A DNA stretch of 6,704 nt from positions 16,093-22,796 of the forward strand of contig MNRQ01000038.1 in the NCBI GenBank assembly GCA_001916035.1, written 5' to 3'. The notes beneath the pieces were generated by a model. The model saw only the letters and a list, made by a program, of their open reading frames with translations. It made no database searches and had not been told where the DNA came from. The position numbers were made by a program, and so were the translations under genes. The stretch comes from Clostridium sp. 27_14. Its GTDB lineage: Bacteria; Bacillota; Clostridia; TANB77; CAG-508. This document shows, piece by piece, positions 1 to 6,359 of the stretch; positions within the stretch are counted from its first letter, which is position 1; each line of letters begins with the position of its first letter.

Positions 1-63
1 AATGACAAAATAAATTATGTCAAAAAATTTGATACAATTTTAAATCTTGATAAAATAGTATGA
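1..63 (+). CDS. Possible C-terminal tail of an upstream gene (partial)
   Basis: Frame 1 is open from the window edge for 20 codons and ends at a TGA at 61-63. The other two + frames stop within the first few codons. The peptide is Lys-, Asp- and Ile-rich and ends in LNLDKIV. It is too short to assign to a family. It would be the only gene here ending in TGA, and a candidate promoter overlaps its end, so it could be a chance open frame. Only the sequence to the left can settle this. Confidence 0.3.
   Translation, partial: NDKINYVKKFDTILNLDKIV
29..56 (+). promoter_or_regulatory. Candidate sigma-A-type promoter for tsaD
   Basis: TTGATA at 29-34 (one mismatch to TTGACA) is followed after 16 bp by TAAAAT at 51-56 (one mismatch to TATAAT). 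TG at 48-49 makes the latter an extended -10. Transcription would start near 63, leaving a leader of about 28 nt that carries the tsaD Shine-Dalgarno site. Such matches occur by chance in AT-rich DNA, but spacing, both boxes and the extended element agree here. Confidence 0.45.
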
Positions 64-90
64 ATAAAGTAAAAATAAGGAGCGATAAAA

Positions 91-1071
91 ATGCTAACAC
101 TAGGGATAGAATCAAGTTGTGATGAAACAGCAGTAGCAGTAATAGAAAATGGAAGAAAAATATTATCAAATATAGTAGATACACAAATACCTATACATGA
201 AAAATATGGAGGGGTGGTGCCAGAAATAGCATCTAGGAATCATATTGAAGCAATATCAAGAGTAACAAAAAAAGCATTAGAAGAAGCAAAAGTAACATTA
301 GAAGACATAGATGCAATAACACCAACTTATGGTCCAGGATTAGTAGGAGCATTACTAGTAGGAGTATCTTATGCTAAAGCATTAAGTTATGCGACAGAAA
401 AACCACTAGTAGGAGTCAATCATGTACAAGGTCATATTGCAGCAAATTACATAACACATAATGAGCTAAAGCCACCATTTTTATGTGTAATGATGTCAGG
501 AGGAAATACACAAATAATACATGTCAAAGATTATACAGAATTTGAAGTATTGGGAAAAACCAGAGATGATGCAATAGGAGAAGCATTTGATAAAGTAGCA
601 AGAGTAGTTGGTTTAGGATATCCAGGAGGACCAAAAGTAGATAAATTAGCATTACAAGGAAAACCAAATATAGAACTTCCAAAAACACATTTTAATAATT
701 TAGATTTTAGTTTTAGTGGTATAAAAACAGCAGTAATAAATATACATCACAAAACACCAGATATTAATAAGGCAGATTTATGTGCAAGTTTTGAAAAAAC
801 GGTTACAGAAATATTGATAGAACATATAAAAAAGGCAATAGAAATAACAAATTTAAAAACAATTGCATTAGCAGGAGGAGTATCTGCAAATTCATATATA
901 AGAAAAGCATTTTTAGACTTAGAAAAGGAAAATATAAAAGTGTATATGCCAGATTTAAAATTATGTACAGATAATGGAGCAATGATTGGATCAGCGGGAT
1001 ATTATAATTATATATCAGGAAAAAGAGATGGATTAGAACTAAATGCAATTCCAAACTTAAAATTAAATTAG
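91..1071 (+). CDS. tsaD: tRNA N6-adenosine threonylcarbamoyltransferase TsaD
   Basis: TsaD (Kae1/Qri7 family, formerly Gcp) is the cytoplasmic enzyme that transfers the threonylcarbamoyl group from TC-AMP to A37 of ANN-decoding tRNAs, giving t6A. In bacteria it works with TsaB and TsaE, which are not in this window. The 326-residue length is slightly short of the usual ~335-340 but spans the whole ASKHA fold. Visible motifs are GIESSCDETA (5-14), PEIASRNH (44-51), metal-binding H111 and H115 in NHVQGH, SGGNT (136-140), GEAFDKVAR (163-171), FSFSGIKTA (206-214), AGGVSANS (261-268) and CTDNGAMI (292-299) with metal ligand D294. Residue 139 is Asn, as in archaeal Kae1, where many bacteria have His. 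AAGGAG at 77-82 lies 8 nt before the ATG and fixes the start. The gene ends in TAG, inside the first copy of a tandem repeat. Confidence 0.97.
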   Translation: MLTLGIESSCDETAVAVIENGRKILSNIVDTQIPIHEKYGGVVPEIASRNHIEAISRVTKKALEEAKVTLEDIDAITPTYGPGLVGALLVGVSYAKALSYATEKPLVGVNHVQGHIAANYITHNELKPPFLCVMMSGGNTQIIHVKDYTEFEVLGKTRDDAIGEAFDKVARVVGLGYPGGPKVDKLALQGKPNIELPKTHFNNLDFSFSGIKTAVINIHHKTPDINKADLCASFEKTVTEILIEHIKKAIEITNLKTIALAGGVSANSYIRKAFLDLEKENIKVYMPDLKLCTDNGAMIGSAGYYNYISGKRDGLELNAIPNLKLN

Positions 1072-1145
1072 GAGAAAGTTAAATGCAAATCAAAATTTAA
1101 AACTAAATTAGAAAAAAAAGTTAAATGCAATTTTAAATTTAAAAT
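1040..1145 (+). repeat. Degenerate ~40-bp tandem repeat, 2.6 copies, over the tsaD 3' end
   Basis: Three copies begin with TAAATGCAA. Copy 1 (1040-1071) is the end of tsaD, including its TAG stop. Copy 2 (1080-1111) matches it at 28 of 32 positions. Copy 3 starts at 1122 and matches copy 1 at 21 of 24 positions to 1145 before diverging. Starts are 40 and 42 bp apart. Copies 1 and 2 are each followed by a purine-rich stretch ending in AAAGTT. Copy 1 codes for the normal TsaD C-terminus (LNAIPNLKLN), so the simplest reading is that the gene's 3' end was duplicated downstream and the extra copies are decaying noncoding DNA. I see no strong hairpin or T-tract terminator in the whole gap 1072-1210. 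Confidence 0.8.
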
Positions 1146-1210
1146 ATTGTAATCTGAAAAATAGTATAAAGTTTGCTAGAAATGAATATGAAAGGAATGT
1201 GAAAAAATAT

Positions 1211-1939
1211 ATGGCAATATTTGCAATAGCAGATTTACATTTATCATTTAATGAAAATAAGCCAATGAATATATTTGGAGAAAAGTGGCAAAATCATGAA
1301 GAAAAAATACAAAAAGATTGGATAGAAAAGGTAACAGAACAAGATACAGTGTTATTGCCAGGGGATTTTTCATGGTCAATGTATCTAAAAGATACAAAAG
1401 CAGATTTTGAATATCTAAATCAATTGCCAGGTAGAAAGATATTGTTAAAAGGAAACCATGATTATTGGTGGTCAACATTAAACAAAATGAATAATTATAT
1501 AGATGAAAATCAGTTTAAAAATATAGATTTTTTATATAATAATAGTTATGAGGTAGAAGGAAATATTATAGCTGGAACAAGAGGATGGGTTCAATCAAAT
1601 GAAGAAGAAGATAAAAAAATGATAAATAGAGAGACAATAAGATTAGAACTTTCAATAAAAGATGGGATTCAAAAATATGGAGAAGATAAACCAATTATAA
1701 TATGTATGCATTATCCACCTTATACAAATTATAATGTACAAAATTTATTAGACTCACCATTTATAGAGATAATGCGAAAATATAATGTGAAAAAATGTAT
1801 ATATGGACACCTACATGGTGAATCAATAAAAGAGGCTATACAAGGAAATATAAAAGGAATAGATACTACCTTAGTAAGTGCAGATGGAGTGAATTTCAAA
1901 CTAATGAAAATAGTAGGTGACAAGAGAGAGGAAATATAA
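1211..1939 (+). CDS. Calcineurin-like metallophosphoesterase (COG1768-like)
   Basis: This is a predicted soluble, two-metal phosphohydrolase of the calcineurin-like superfamily. Family members are mostly uncharacterised and the substrate cannot be read from sequence. Counting from the ATG at 1211 (242 aa), the metal-ligand set is complete: D8 and H10 in ADLH, D52 in LPGDFSW, N82 and H83 in GNHDYWW, H167 in MHYPP, and H200 and H202 in GHLH. The GNHDYWW and GTRGW signatures are typical of this clostridial subgroup. There is no signal peptide. A GTG at 1199 would add four residues (MKKY). AAAGGA at 1191-1196 is only 2 nt from that GTG but 14 nt from the ATG, and relatives as I recall them begin near MxIYAIADLHLS, so I prefer the ATG. 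The stop lies 2 bp before recG, whose ribosome binding site is inside this gene's end. Function in nucleic-acid or nucleotide metabolism is only a guess from that linkage. Confidence 0.9.
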   Translation: MAIFAIADLHLSFNENKPMNIFGEKWQNHEEKIQKDWIEKVTEQDTVLLPGDFSWSMYLKDTKADFEYLNQLPGRKILLKGNHDYWWSTLNKMNNYIDENQFKNIDFLYNNSYEVEGNIIAGTRGWVQSNEEEDKKMINRETIRLELSIKDGIQKYGEDKPIIICMHYPPYTNYNVQNLLDSPFIEIMRKYNVKKCIYGHLHGESIKEAIQGNIKGIDTTLVSADGVNFKLMKIVGDKREEI

Positions 1940-1941
1940 AA

Positions 1942-4002
1942 ATGATAGATTTAAAAAAAGATGTAAAATATGTAAAAGGAGTAGGACCCAATAGAGTACA
2001 ATTATTAAATAAATTAGGCATTTTTACATTAGAGGATCTAATAACATATTATCCAAGAACGTATGAAGATAGAAGCAAGCCAAAAAGCTTGCTTGAATGT
2101 ATTGATGGAGAAGAAGCATTAATAGAAGTAATAGCAATAAGCAAAATGATAGAAAGTAAATTTTCAAGAAAAACAATGCAAAAAATAATGATAAGAGATA
2201 ATACCAGTTCGGCAGAGGCAATATGGTTTAATCAAACATATCTAAAAAGTAAATTTACAGTTGGAAAAAAATATAGAATGTATGGAAAAATAGAAAAGAA
2301 ATATGGAAAAATAATAATAGCATCACCAGTATTTGATGAATATGGAAGCACACAAAATACAGGAAGAATAATTCCAATATATCCATTAACATATCAGCTT
2401 TCACAGAATACTTTGAGAAAAATAATAGAAAATGCTATGAATGAGGTATATGGAAATTTACCAGAGACATTACCACAATATATAATAAAAACAAACAGAA
2501 TTTTAGGAATAAATGATGCAATAAAAACAATACATTTTCCACAAGAATTAAAGGATTTTAAAATAGCGAGAAAAAGGTTGGTATTTGAAGAGTTACTTAT
2601 AACACAATTATCACTAATGTCATTAAAAAATAGAGATGTGTTAGAAGAAAAAGGAATAAAATTCTCATCTGAATATAAAATAGAAGATTTTGTAAAAAGA
2701 TTTCCATTCCAATTAACAAATGCACAATTAAGAGTGTTAAGAGAAATAGAAAAAGATATGGAATCAGAAAAAATGATGAATAGATTATTACAAGGAGATG
2801 TAGGATCAGGAAAAACAGCGGTAGCAATGAGTGCAGCATATAAGGCGGTAAAAAGTGGATATCAAGCAGCAATAATGGCTCCAACAGCTATTTTAGCAAC
2901 ACAGCATTTAGAAAATTTTGATAAGATGTTAACAGAGTTAGGAATAAAATCGGCATTACTGATATCTGGAATAACTAAGAAAAAGAAGGAAGAGATTTTA
3001 AAAAAATTAAAAGATGGGGAAATAGATATTTTAATAGGAACACATGCATTACTAGAGGACAATGTAGAATTTAAGAATTTAGGGCTAGTAGTAACAGATG
3101 AACAACACAGATTTGGTGTAAGACAGAGAAATAAAATAGCTAAAAAAGGAAGTAATGGGCAAAACCCAGATGTGTTAGTAATGTCAGCAACTCCAATTCC
3201 AAGAACTCTAGCATTAATTTTGTATGGAGACCTTGATATATCTATAATTGATGAATTACCGCCAAATAGGAAAAAGATAGAAACATTTGCGGTAACTAAA
3301 AGGATGCAAGAAAGAGTAGACAATTTTATAGAAAAACAAATAAAAGAAGGTAGACAAGCATATATAGTGTGTCCATTAGTTGAAGAAAGCGAAGAAAGTG
3401 ATTTAAAATCAGTAGTAGAGCTAGCTAAAAAGTATCAGACAGAAATATTTCCACAATATAAAGTATCATATTTACATGGAAAAATGAAGGCTAAAGAAAA
3501 AGATGAAATAATGTTACAATTTAAAAATCATGAAATAGATATATTAATTTCAACTACAGTAATAGAGGTAGGGGTAGATGTTCCAAATTCTAATATAATG
3601 GTGATAGAAGATGCTCAAAGATTTGGACTAGCACAATTACATCAATTAAGAGGAAGAGTTGGAAGAGGTGAATATCAATCATATTGTATTTTAAAATATG
3701 AAGGAAATGGTGAAAATATAAAAAAAAGAATGAAGGTAATGTGCGAAACAAATGATGGATTTAAAATATCAGAAAAAGATTTAGAGCTGAGAGGAAGCGG
3801 AGACTTTTTTGGAACAATGCAACATGGATTACCAGAATTTAAAATTGCAAATTTATTTGAGGATATGCCAATATTGCAACAAGTTCAACAAGTGGCTCAG
3901 AGTATTTTATTAAATGATGCTAAACTTGAAAAAGAGGAAAATAAAGAATTAGCTTATATTGTTAATAAAAAATTAGAAGGGCTAGGAAATGGAACTTTAT
4001 AA
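1942..4002 (+). CDS. recG: ATP-dependent DNA helicase RecG
   Basis: RecG is a monomeric superfamily 2 double-stranded DNA translocase. It binds branched DNA, regresses stalled forks, and remodels R-loops and Holliday junctions in repair and recombination. At 686 aa it has normal full length. The N-terminal wedge/OB region spans about 1-150 (VKGVGPNR at 11-18, YYPRTYEDRS at 36-45). The first helicase lobe carries the Q-like QLTNAQ (257-262), Walker A GDVGSGKT (285-292), APTAILA (313-319), Walker B DEQH (386-389) and SATPIPRT (415-422). The second lobe has LHGKM (511-515), STTVIEVGVDVPN (537-549) and motif VI QLRGRVGRG (568-576). The C-terminal RecG signature RGSGDFFGTMQHGLP is at 617-631. All catalytic motifs look intact. 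GAGAGGA at 1926-1932 lies 9 nt before the ATG and within the preceding gene, suggesting translational coupling. No clear terminator follows. Confidence 0.98.
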   Translation: MIDLKKDVKYVKGVGPNRVQLLNKLGIFTLEDLITYYPRTYEDRSKPKSLLECIDGEEALIEVIAISKMIESKFSRKTMQKIMIRDNTSSAEAIWFNQTYLKSKFTVGKKYRMYGKIEKKYGKIIIASPVFDEYGSTQNTGRIIPIYPLTYQLSQNTLRKIIENAMNEVYGNLPETLPQYIIKTNRILGINDAIKTIHFPQELKDFKIARKRLVFEELLITQLSLMSLKNRDVLEEKGIKFSSEYKIEDFVKRFPFQLTNAQLRVLREIEKDMESEKMMNRLLQGDVGSGKTAVAMSAAYKAVKSGYQAAIMAPTAILATQHLENFDKMLTELGIKSALLISGITKKKKEEILKKLKDGEIDILIGTHALLEDNVEFKNLGLVVTDEQHRFGVRQRNKIAKKGSNGQNPDVLVMSATPIPRTLALILYGDLDISIIDELPPNRKKIETFAVTKRMQERVDNFIEKQIKEGRQAYIVCPLVEESEESDLKSVVELAKKYQTEIFPQYKVSYLHGKMKAKEKDEIMLQFKNHEIDILISTTVIEVGVDVPNSNIMVIEDAQRFGLAQLHQLRGRVGRGEYQSYCILKYEGNGENIKKRMKVMCETNDGFKISEKDLELRGSGDFFGTMQHGLPEFKIANLFEDMPILQQVQQVAQSILLNDAKLEKEENKELAYIVNKKLEGLGNGTL

Positions 4003-4104
4003 AAGAACTAAAGACTAGATAAAGTATTAAGAGATGAAAAAAGTGAGATATAGTTAAAAATTTTAATGTTATGATAATAAAGTGAGAAAGGAATGGATTA
4101 GAAG

Positions 4105-4404
4105 ATGGAGAATTATGGAATTGTACCACAATTACAGTTGTCTACAATTATACCAATTTATATTATATTGATAAATATTATAGGATTTTTTATAATGTTA
4201 ATAGATAAAAAGAAAGCAGAAAATGGTAAATGGCGTATACAAGAAAAGACAATATTTATTGTAACAATATTAGGAGGAGGAATAGGAACAATTTTAGGAA
4301 TGTACATATTTAGACATAAAACAAAAAAATTACAATTTACAATAGGGTTACCTGTAATAACTATATTGGAAATTATTGGTTTTGTATATTATTTTGTACA
4401 TTAA
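4105..4404 (+). CDS. DUF1294 small integral membrane protein
   Basis: This 99-aa protein matches the DUF1294 pattern, a family of unknown function. Three hydrophobic segments are visible, at about 14-33, 48-69 and 78-97. The family hallmarks are in place: the first helix runs into MLIDKKKAENGKWRI (31-45), then EKT (47-49), the Gly-rich LGGGIGTILGMYIFRHKTKK (55-74), and a final helix. The ATG is preceded by AAAGGA at 4087-4092, a slightly long 12-nt spacing, with no better alternative start. It stands alone here; in some proteobacteria DUF1294 is fused to a cold-shock domain, which is absent. A terminator 20 bp downstream closes the unit. The 102 bp between recG and this gene show no hairpin terminator and only weak promoter-like boxes, so readthrough from recG is possible. 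Family assignment is firm; function is unknown. Confidence 0.88.
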   Translation: MENYGIVPQLQLSTIIPIYIILINIIGFFIMLIDKKKAENGKWRIQEKTIFIVTILGGGIGTILGMYIFRHKTKKLQFTIGLPVITILEIIGFVYYFVH

Positions 4405-4424
4405 AAATGTGTAAAAATAAGTTG

Positions 4425-4475
4425 AATATGAGTGAGTATCATATAATGTAAAATTGATGCCTACTCATATTTTTT
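4425..4475 (+). terminator. Intrinsic terminator after the DUF1294 gene
   Basis: A stem forms between 4425-4440 and 4456-4471, with a 15-nt AT-rich loop. The outer nine pairs (AATATGAGT against ACTCATATT) are perfect. The inner part has one A-C mismatch and two G-T wobbles and closes on ATC/GAT. A six-T run (4470-4475) follows directly. It lies 20 bp after the DUF1294 stop and before the promoter of the two-component operon, so it separates the two units. Orientation is taken from the T-run. Confidence 0.75.
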
Positions 4476-4516
4476 ATATTGTAGAAAAGTTTTTTGAATT
4501 TCCTACAATATAAAAA
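4471..4516. repeat. Perfect 14-bp inverted repeat upstream of the two-component operon
   Basis: The left arm TTTTTATATTGTAG (4471-4484) is exactly the reverse complement of the right arm CTACAATATAAAAA (4503-4516). The 18-nt spacer (4485-4502) allows three more A-T pairs after one mismatch. The left arm starts in the T-run of the preceding terminator. No T-run follows on either strand, so it is not itself a standard terminator. It lies upstream of the predicted promoter of the response-regulator gene and so is probably not in that mRNA. A DNA operator, a hairpin protecting the 3' end of the upstream transcript, or a remnant of a small element are all possible. Confidence 0.7.
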
Positions 4517-4561
4517 TAAAGAAAAAATTAAGAAAAAATATAACAAAACTTCATAAAGATA

Positions 4562-4570
4562 TGCTAAAAT
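4562..4570 (+). promoter_or_regulatory. Candidate extended -10 promoter of the two-component operon
   Basis: TGCTAAAAT at 4562-4570 fits an extended -10 (TG-N-TAAAAT). At the expected -35 position, about 4541-4548, there is only AT-rich TAACAAAA, a poor match to TTGACA. Recognition would therefore rely on the extended -10 and the A-rich DNA at 4512-4540, which could act as an UP element. Transcription would begin near 4577, close upstream of the AAAGGGGAG ribosome binding site. A single TTCATA at 4550-4555 resembles half-sites of OmpR-type regulators, but I found no second copy at 11-bp spacing, so autoregulation is not shown. Confidence 0.45.
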
Positions 4571-4604
4571 AAAAAAAGTAAGGAATAAAGGGGAGAAAAT
4601 AGGA

Positions 4605-5312
4605 ATGTACAATGTATTAATAGTAGATGATGATAAAGAAATAGTAAATGCAATAGCAATATATTTAAAAAATGAAGGATATAAAATATATAAAGCTTAT
4701 GATGGAAATCAAGCAGTAGAAAAATTGAAAGAACAAGAAATACACTTAATAATACTAGATATAATGATGCCAGAAAAAGATGGAATAGAAACACTAGAAG
4801 AAATAAGAAAAGAAAAAACTATACCAGTAATAATGCTATCAGCAAAATCAGAAGATTATGACAAGATTGAAGGATTAAATGCAGGAGCAGATGACTATAT
4901 AACAAAACCATTTAATCCATTAGAATTAATAGCAAGAGTAAATTCAAATATAAGAAGATATACAAAACTAGGAGCAATGTCAGAAAAGAAAAGTGAAAAA
5001 AAAGAAAACGTATATCAAACAGGTGAGCTTATATTAGATGATGAAACAAAAAAAGTAACATCAGAAGGAAAGAAAATTAAACTAACAGCAACCGAATTTA
5101 AAATACTAAAATTCTTAATGAAAAATAAAGGAAAGGTATATTCTATACCAGAAATTTATGAAAATGTTTGGAAGGAGGAAAGCTATGGAGCAGAAAACAT
5201 TATAGCTGTTCATATTAGGCATATAAGAGAAAAAATAGAAATAAATCCAAAGGAGCCCAAATATCTAAAGGTTATATGGGGAATAGGCTATAAGATAGAA
5301 GATATAAAATAA
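4605..5312 (+). CDS. OmpR/VanR-type response regulator
   Basis: This is a cytoplasmic two-component transcription factor of 235 aa, with a receiver domain (about 2-118) and an OmpR/PhoB winged-helix DNA-binding domain (about 136-233). The receiver has the acidic pair D8/D9 in IVDDD, phosphoacceptor D52 in LILDIMMP-like IILDIMMP, switch residue S79 in MLSA, Y98, and conserved K101 in TKPFNP. The linker (about 119-137) is Lys/Glu-rich. The wing domain has LTATEFKIL (160-168), YENVW (185-189), a likely recognition helix around NIIAVHIRHIREKIE (198-212), and VIWGIGYKIE at the end, with Trp where many relatives have Arg. All residues needed for phosphorylation are present. AAAGGGGAG at 4587-4595 lies 9 nt before the ATG. 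Its partner is the kinase starting 24 bp downstream. The regulon cannot be deduced from this window. Confidence 0.95.
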   Translation: MYNVLIVDDDKEIVNAIAIYLKNEGYKIYKAYDGNQAVEKLKEQEIHLIILDIMMPEKDGIETLEEIRKEKTIPVIMLSAKSEDYDKIEGLNAGADDYITKPFNPLELIARVNSNIRRYTKLGAMSEKKSEKKENVYQTGELILDDETKKVTSEGKKIKLTATEFKILKFLMKNKGKVYSIPEIYENVWKEESYGAENIIAVHIRHIREKIEINPKEPKYLKVIWGIGYKIEDIK

Positions 5313-5336
5313 TTTTAGAAAAGGATGTGATTAAGT

Positions 5337-6359
5337 ATGGAAAAAGCTCAAAAATCCAGCTTATTAAGAGGTATATGTTATATACTAATACCAATATTAG
5401 TACTGATGATGTTGATAAGTGTGGCAGATGAAATATTGAAAAGCGAATATGGAGAGTTTAAAACTAAAAAAGAATTTGCACAAACAGAGTATTTTTCGAG
5501 ACAATATTTTCAAACTATTATATCAGATTTGAGATATATAGAAAATTTAAAAGAAGAGAATAATCAATTATATAGTAAGTATATACAAATACAAGATGAC
5601 AATTTAAAAATTTATTATGAAAACACATATTATGATAGAGATATATCTAGTGGAATTAGTTATGTTATAAAAAATAAAAAAGATGGAAAAATATATACTA
5701 ATATAAAAATTAATAATGTAGATGAAGAAATAAATAATATAAAATCAGGAGAGATATATTGGTGTTATAAAGATGGTAGCATAGAAACAAATATAGAAAA
5801 GTTAAATCAAGAAAATGCAAAATACATATATTCGATATATGAATCTGAATATAATATTAGTGAATATTCTAATTATGAAGTTTATACAAAATTTGATATA
5901 GAAAAAGTATCACAAAAATCAAAAATGATATTAGCAAATATAGTAAGAGATATAACAAAAAATATGGAAAATAGTGAATATACAATATCAATATGTATGA
6001 TATTATTAATTGCAATAATAATATATTTGATATGGTCAATAGGACACAAAAAAGGAAAAGAAGAAATAGAGATAACTAGTATTGATAAAATTCCTTATGA
6101 GGTTTTAGTAGTAGGATTTACAATAGTAATAGTAGTTTTTGCAGAAATACTTTTTTCAATTTTTAGTAGTTTGAATGATATACCGATAAATCTAGTAATT
6201 GGTGGATTAGTAGGAACATATTTAGTAATATATATTAGTTTGCTTGTGATAGTTGTGAGTACGATAAGAAGAATAAAAGGTAAAATATTTTTTAGATCTT
6301 TTTTAATATATAGAATTGGAAAATTTATTAAAAAAGATACAACAAAATTTTTCAGATAA
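5337..6359 (+). CDS. Sensor histidine kinase, N-terminal sensor/membrane part, frame interrupted
   Basis: This is the membrane-sensor half of the kinase paired with the preceding response regulator. The frame gives 340 aa with TM1 at about 12-30, an extracytoplasmic region at about 31-215, TM2 at 217-235, TM3 at 255-276 and TM4 at 285-309, then a basic cytoplasmic stretch. It ends at TAA (6357-6359) with no kinase domain. The + frame starting at base 1 continues the protein (see the next entry), so this is a frameshifted gene and not a complete protein. Removing one base between 6307 and 6357 rejoins the frames. The best sites are the A6 run at 6330-6335 and the T5 run at 6348-6352; the latter gives KKDTTKFSDKTGAIKKL. 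The extracytoplasmic region is Tyr-rich (about 22 of 185 residues) and matches no sensor domain I recognise. AAGGA at 5321-5325 lies 11 nt before the ATG. Confidence 0.85.
   Translation: MEKAQKSSLLRGICYILIPILVLMMLISVADEILKSEYGEFKTKKEFAQTEYFSRQYFQTIISDLRYIENLKEENNQLYSKYIQIQDDNLKIYYENTYYDRDISSGISYVIKNKKDGKIYTNIKINNVDEEINNIKSGEIYWCYKDGSIETNIEKLNQENAKYIYSIYESEYNISEYSNYEVYTKFDIEKVSQKSKMILANIVRDITKNMENSEYTISICMILLIAIIIYLIWSIGHKKGKEEIEITSIDKIPYEVLVVGFTIVIVVFAEILFSIFSSLNDIPINLVIGGLVGTYLVIYISLLVIVVSTIRRIKGKIFFRSFLIYRIGKFIKKDTTKFFR

Noticed and set aside
1..63. FDTILNL in the upstream fragment faintly recalls the FDxVLxL stretch of cysteinyl-tRNA synthetase
   Set aside because: Only about seven residues match and the expected C-terminal sequence after that motif is missing, so no assignment is justified.
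1092..1140. AAATTTAAAA / TTTTAAATTT inverted pair in the gap after tsaD as a terminator
   Set aside because: The arms are pure A/T, about 27 nt apart, with no T-run after them. They are better explained by the tandem repeat and base composition.
2862..3323. Open frame of 153 codons on the minus strand within recG, and similar shorter ones elsewhere
   Set aside because: They lie entirely or mostly opposite strongly conserved genes and their translations are low-complexity Leu/Phe/Ile-rich sequence. They show no known motif and are expected as shadows of AT-rich coding DNA.
4003..4104. Possible promoter for the DUF1294 gene (TATGAT at 4070-4075)
   Set aside because: There is no acceptable -35 at 16-18 bp, and such -10-like strings are common in DNA this AT-rich.
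6330..6336. AAAAAAG resembling the dnaX-type -1 slippery heptamer near the kinase frameshift
   Set aside because: It is in the wrong phase (read AAA AAA G, not A AAA AAG). A -1 shift would enter the wrong frame, since a +1 shift is needed here.
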